Below, piece after piece: positions 5,868 through 5,920 of a stretch of 5,920 nt of DNA. The notes under the pieces were generated by a model. That model had not been told where the DNA came from. It did not search any database and was given only the letters and a program-made list of their open reading frames with translations. The stretch's first letter is position 1. Each line of letters opens with the position of its first letter. Origin of the DNA: Methylocystis sp. (GTDB taxonomy: Bacteria; Pseudomonadota; Alphaproteobacteria; Rhizobiales; Beijerinckiaceae); the NCBI GenBank assembly GCA_023253795.1, contig JALRFG010000131.1, positions 1 through 5,920 of the forward strand, in the 5' to 3' direction. The translations under genes and the position numbers were made by a program.

Positions 5868-5920
5868 ATGATTTTTGGTTCTCTCGCGCTCGCCGCCGCC
5901 GGCGCTTTCGCCGGCGCGTC
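5868..5920 (+). CDS. Start of an unidentified gene with a hydrophobic N-terminus (truncated by window end)
   Basis: An ATG at 5868 follows AAGGAA (5855-5860) at 7 nt, a good ribosome site. It opens a frame that continues to the window end: MIFGSLALAAAGAFAGA. The stretch is hydrophobic and alanine/glycine rich with no early Arg/Lys, which fits a first membrane helix rather than a typical signal peptide. It recalls the N-terminus of small DUF1772-like membrane proteins of Alphaproteobacteria (LAL.AA..FAGAA), but 17 residues are too few for a family call. It lies 39 nt after the GSCFA gene on the same strand and may be co-transcribed with it. Confidence 0.6.
   Translation, partial: MIFGSLALAAAGAFAGA

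Overview
The window looks like chromosomal DNA from a GC-rich alphaproteobacterium, most likely Hyphomicrobiales (a Rhizobium, Beijerinckia or Methylocystis type of organism). The grounds are strong G/C preference at third codon positions, a Ralstonia/alphaproteobacterial-type intracellular polyhydroxybutyrate depolymerase, a cobalamin (CbiB) gene and a compact gene layout. I cannot fix the genus. No tRNA, rRNA, CRISPR array, transposase or integrase was seen.

Layout. Position 1-141 is the 3' end of a PEBP/YbhB-type gene, followed after 6 nt by cbiB (148-1104, cobalamin side-chain attachment). After a short leader containing competing inverted repeats comes phaZ (1209-2471, cytoplasmic PHB depolymerase with an apparent Cys-Asp-His triad). 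A gap of about 195 nt with several small inverted repeats leads to a SAM-dependent methyltransferase of the CmoB-like class (2667-3506). This gene converges on a minus-strand WcbI-family gene (3543-4598), and a UUCG-loop hairpin lies between the two. Diverging from the WcbI gene, across about 165 nt, is a GSCFA-domain gene (4764-5828). The window ends in the first 17 codons of a further plus-strand gene (from 5868).

How the genes relate. The left half is housekeeping or storage metabolism: B12 synthesis and PHB mobilisation. The right half (methyltransferase, WcbI, GSCFA) is a small group whose WcbI and GSCFA members are known from, or resemble proteins of, capsule and surface-glycan loci. 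The three may cooperate to decorate a glycan or lipid-linked precursor in the cytoplasm (methyl and acyl groups). No glycosyltransferase, flippase or polymerase is present in the window, so the substrate is unknown. This right-hand group is the most promising part for an undescribed function. Everything else is ordinary.
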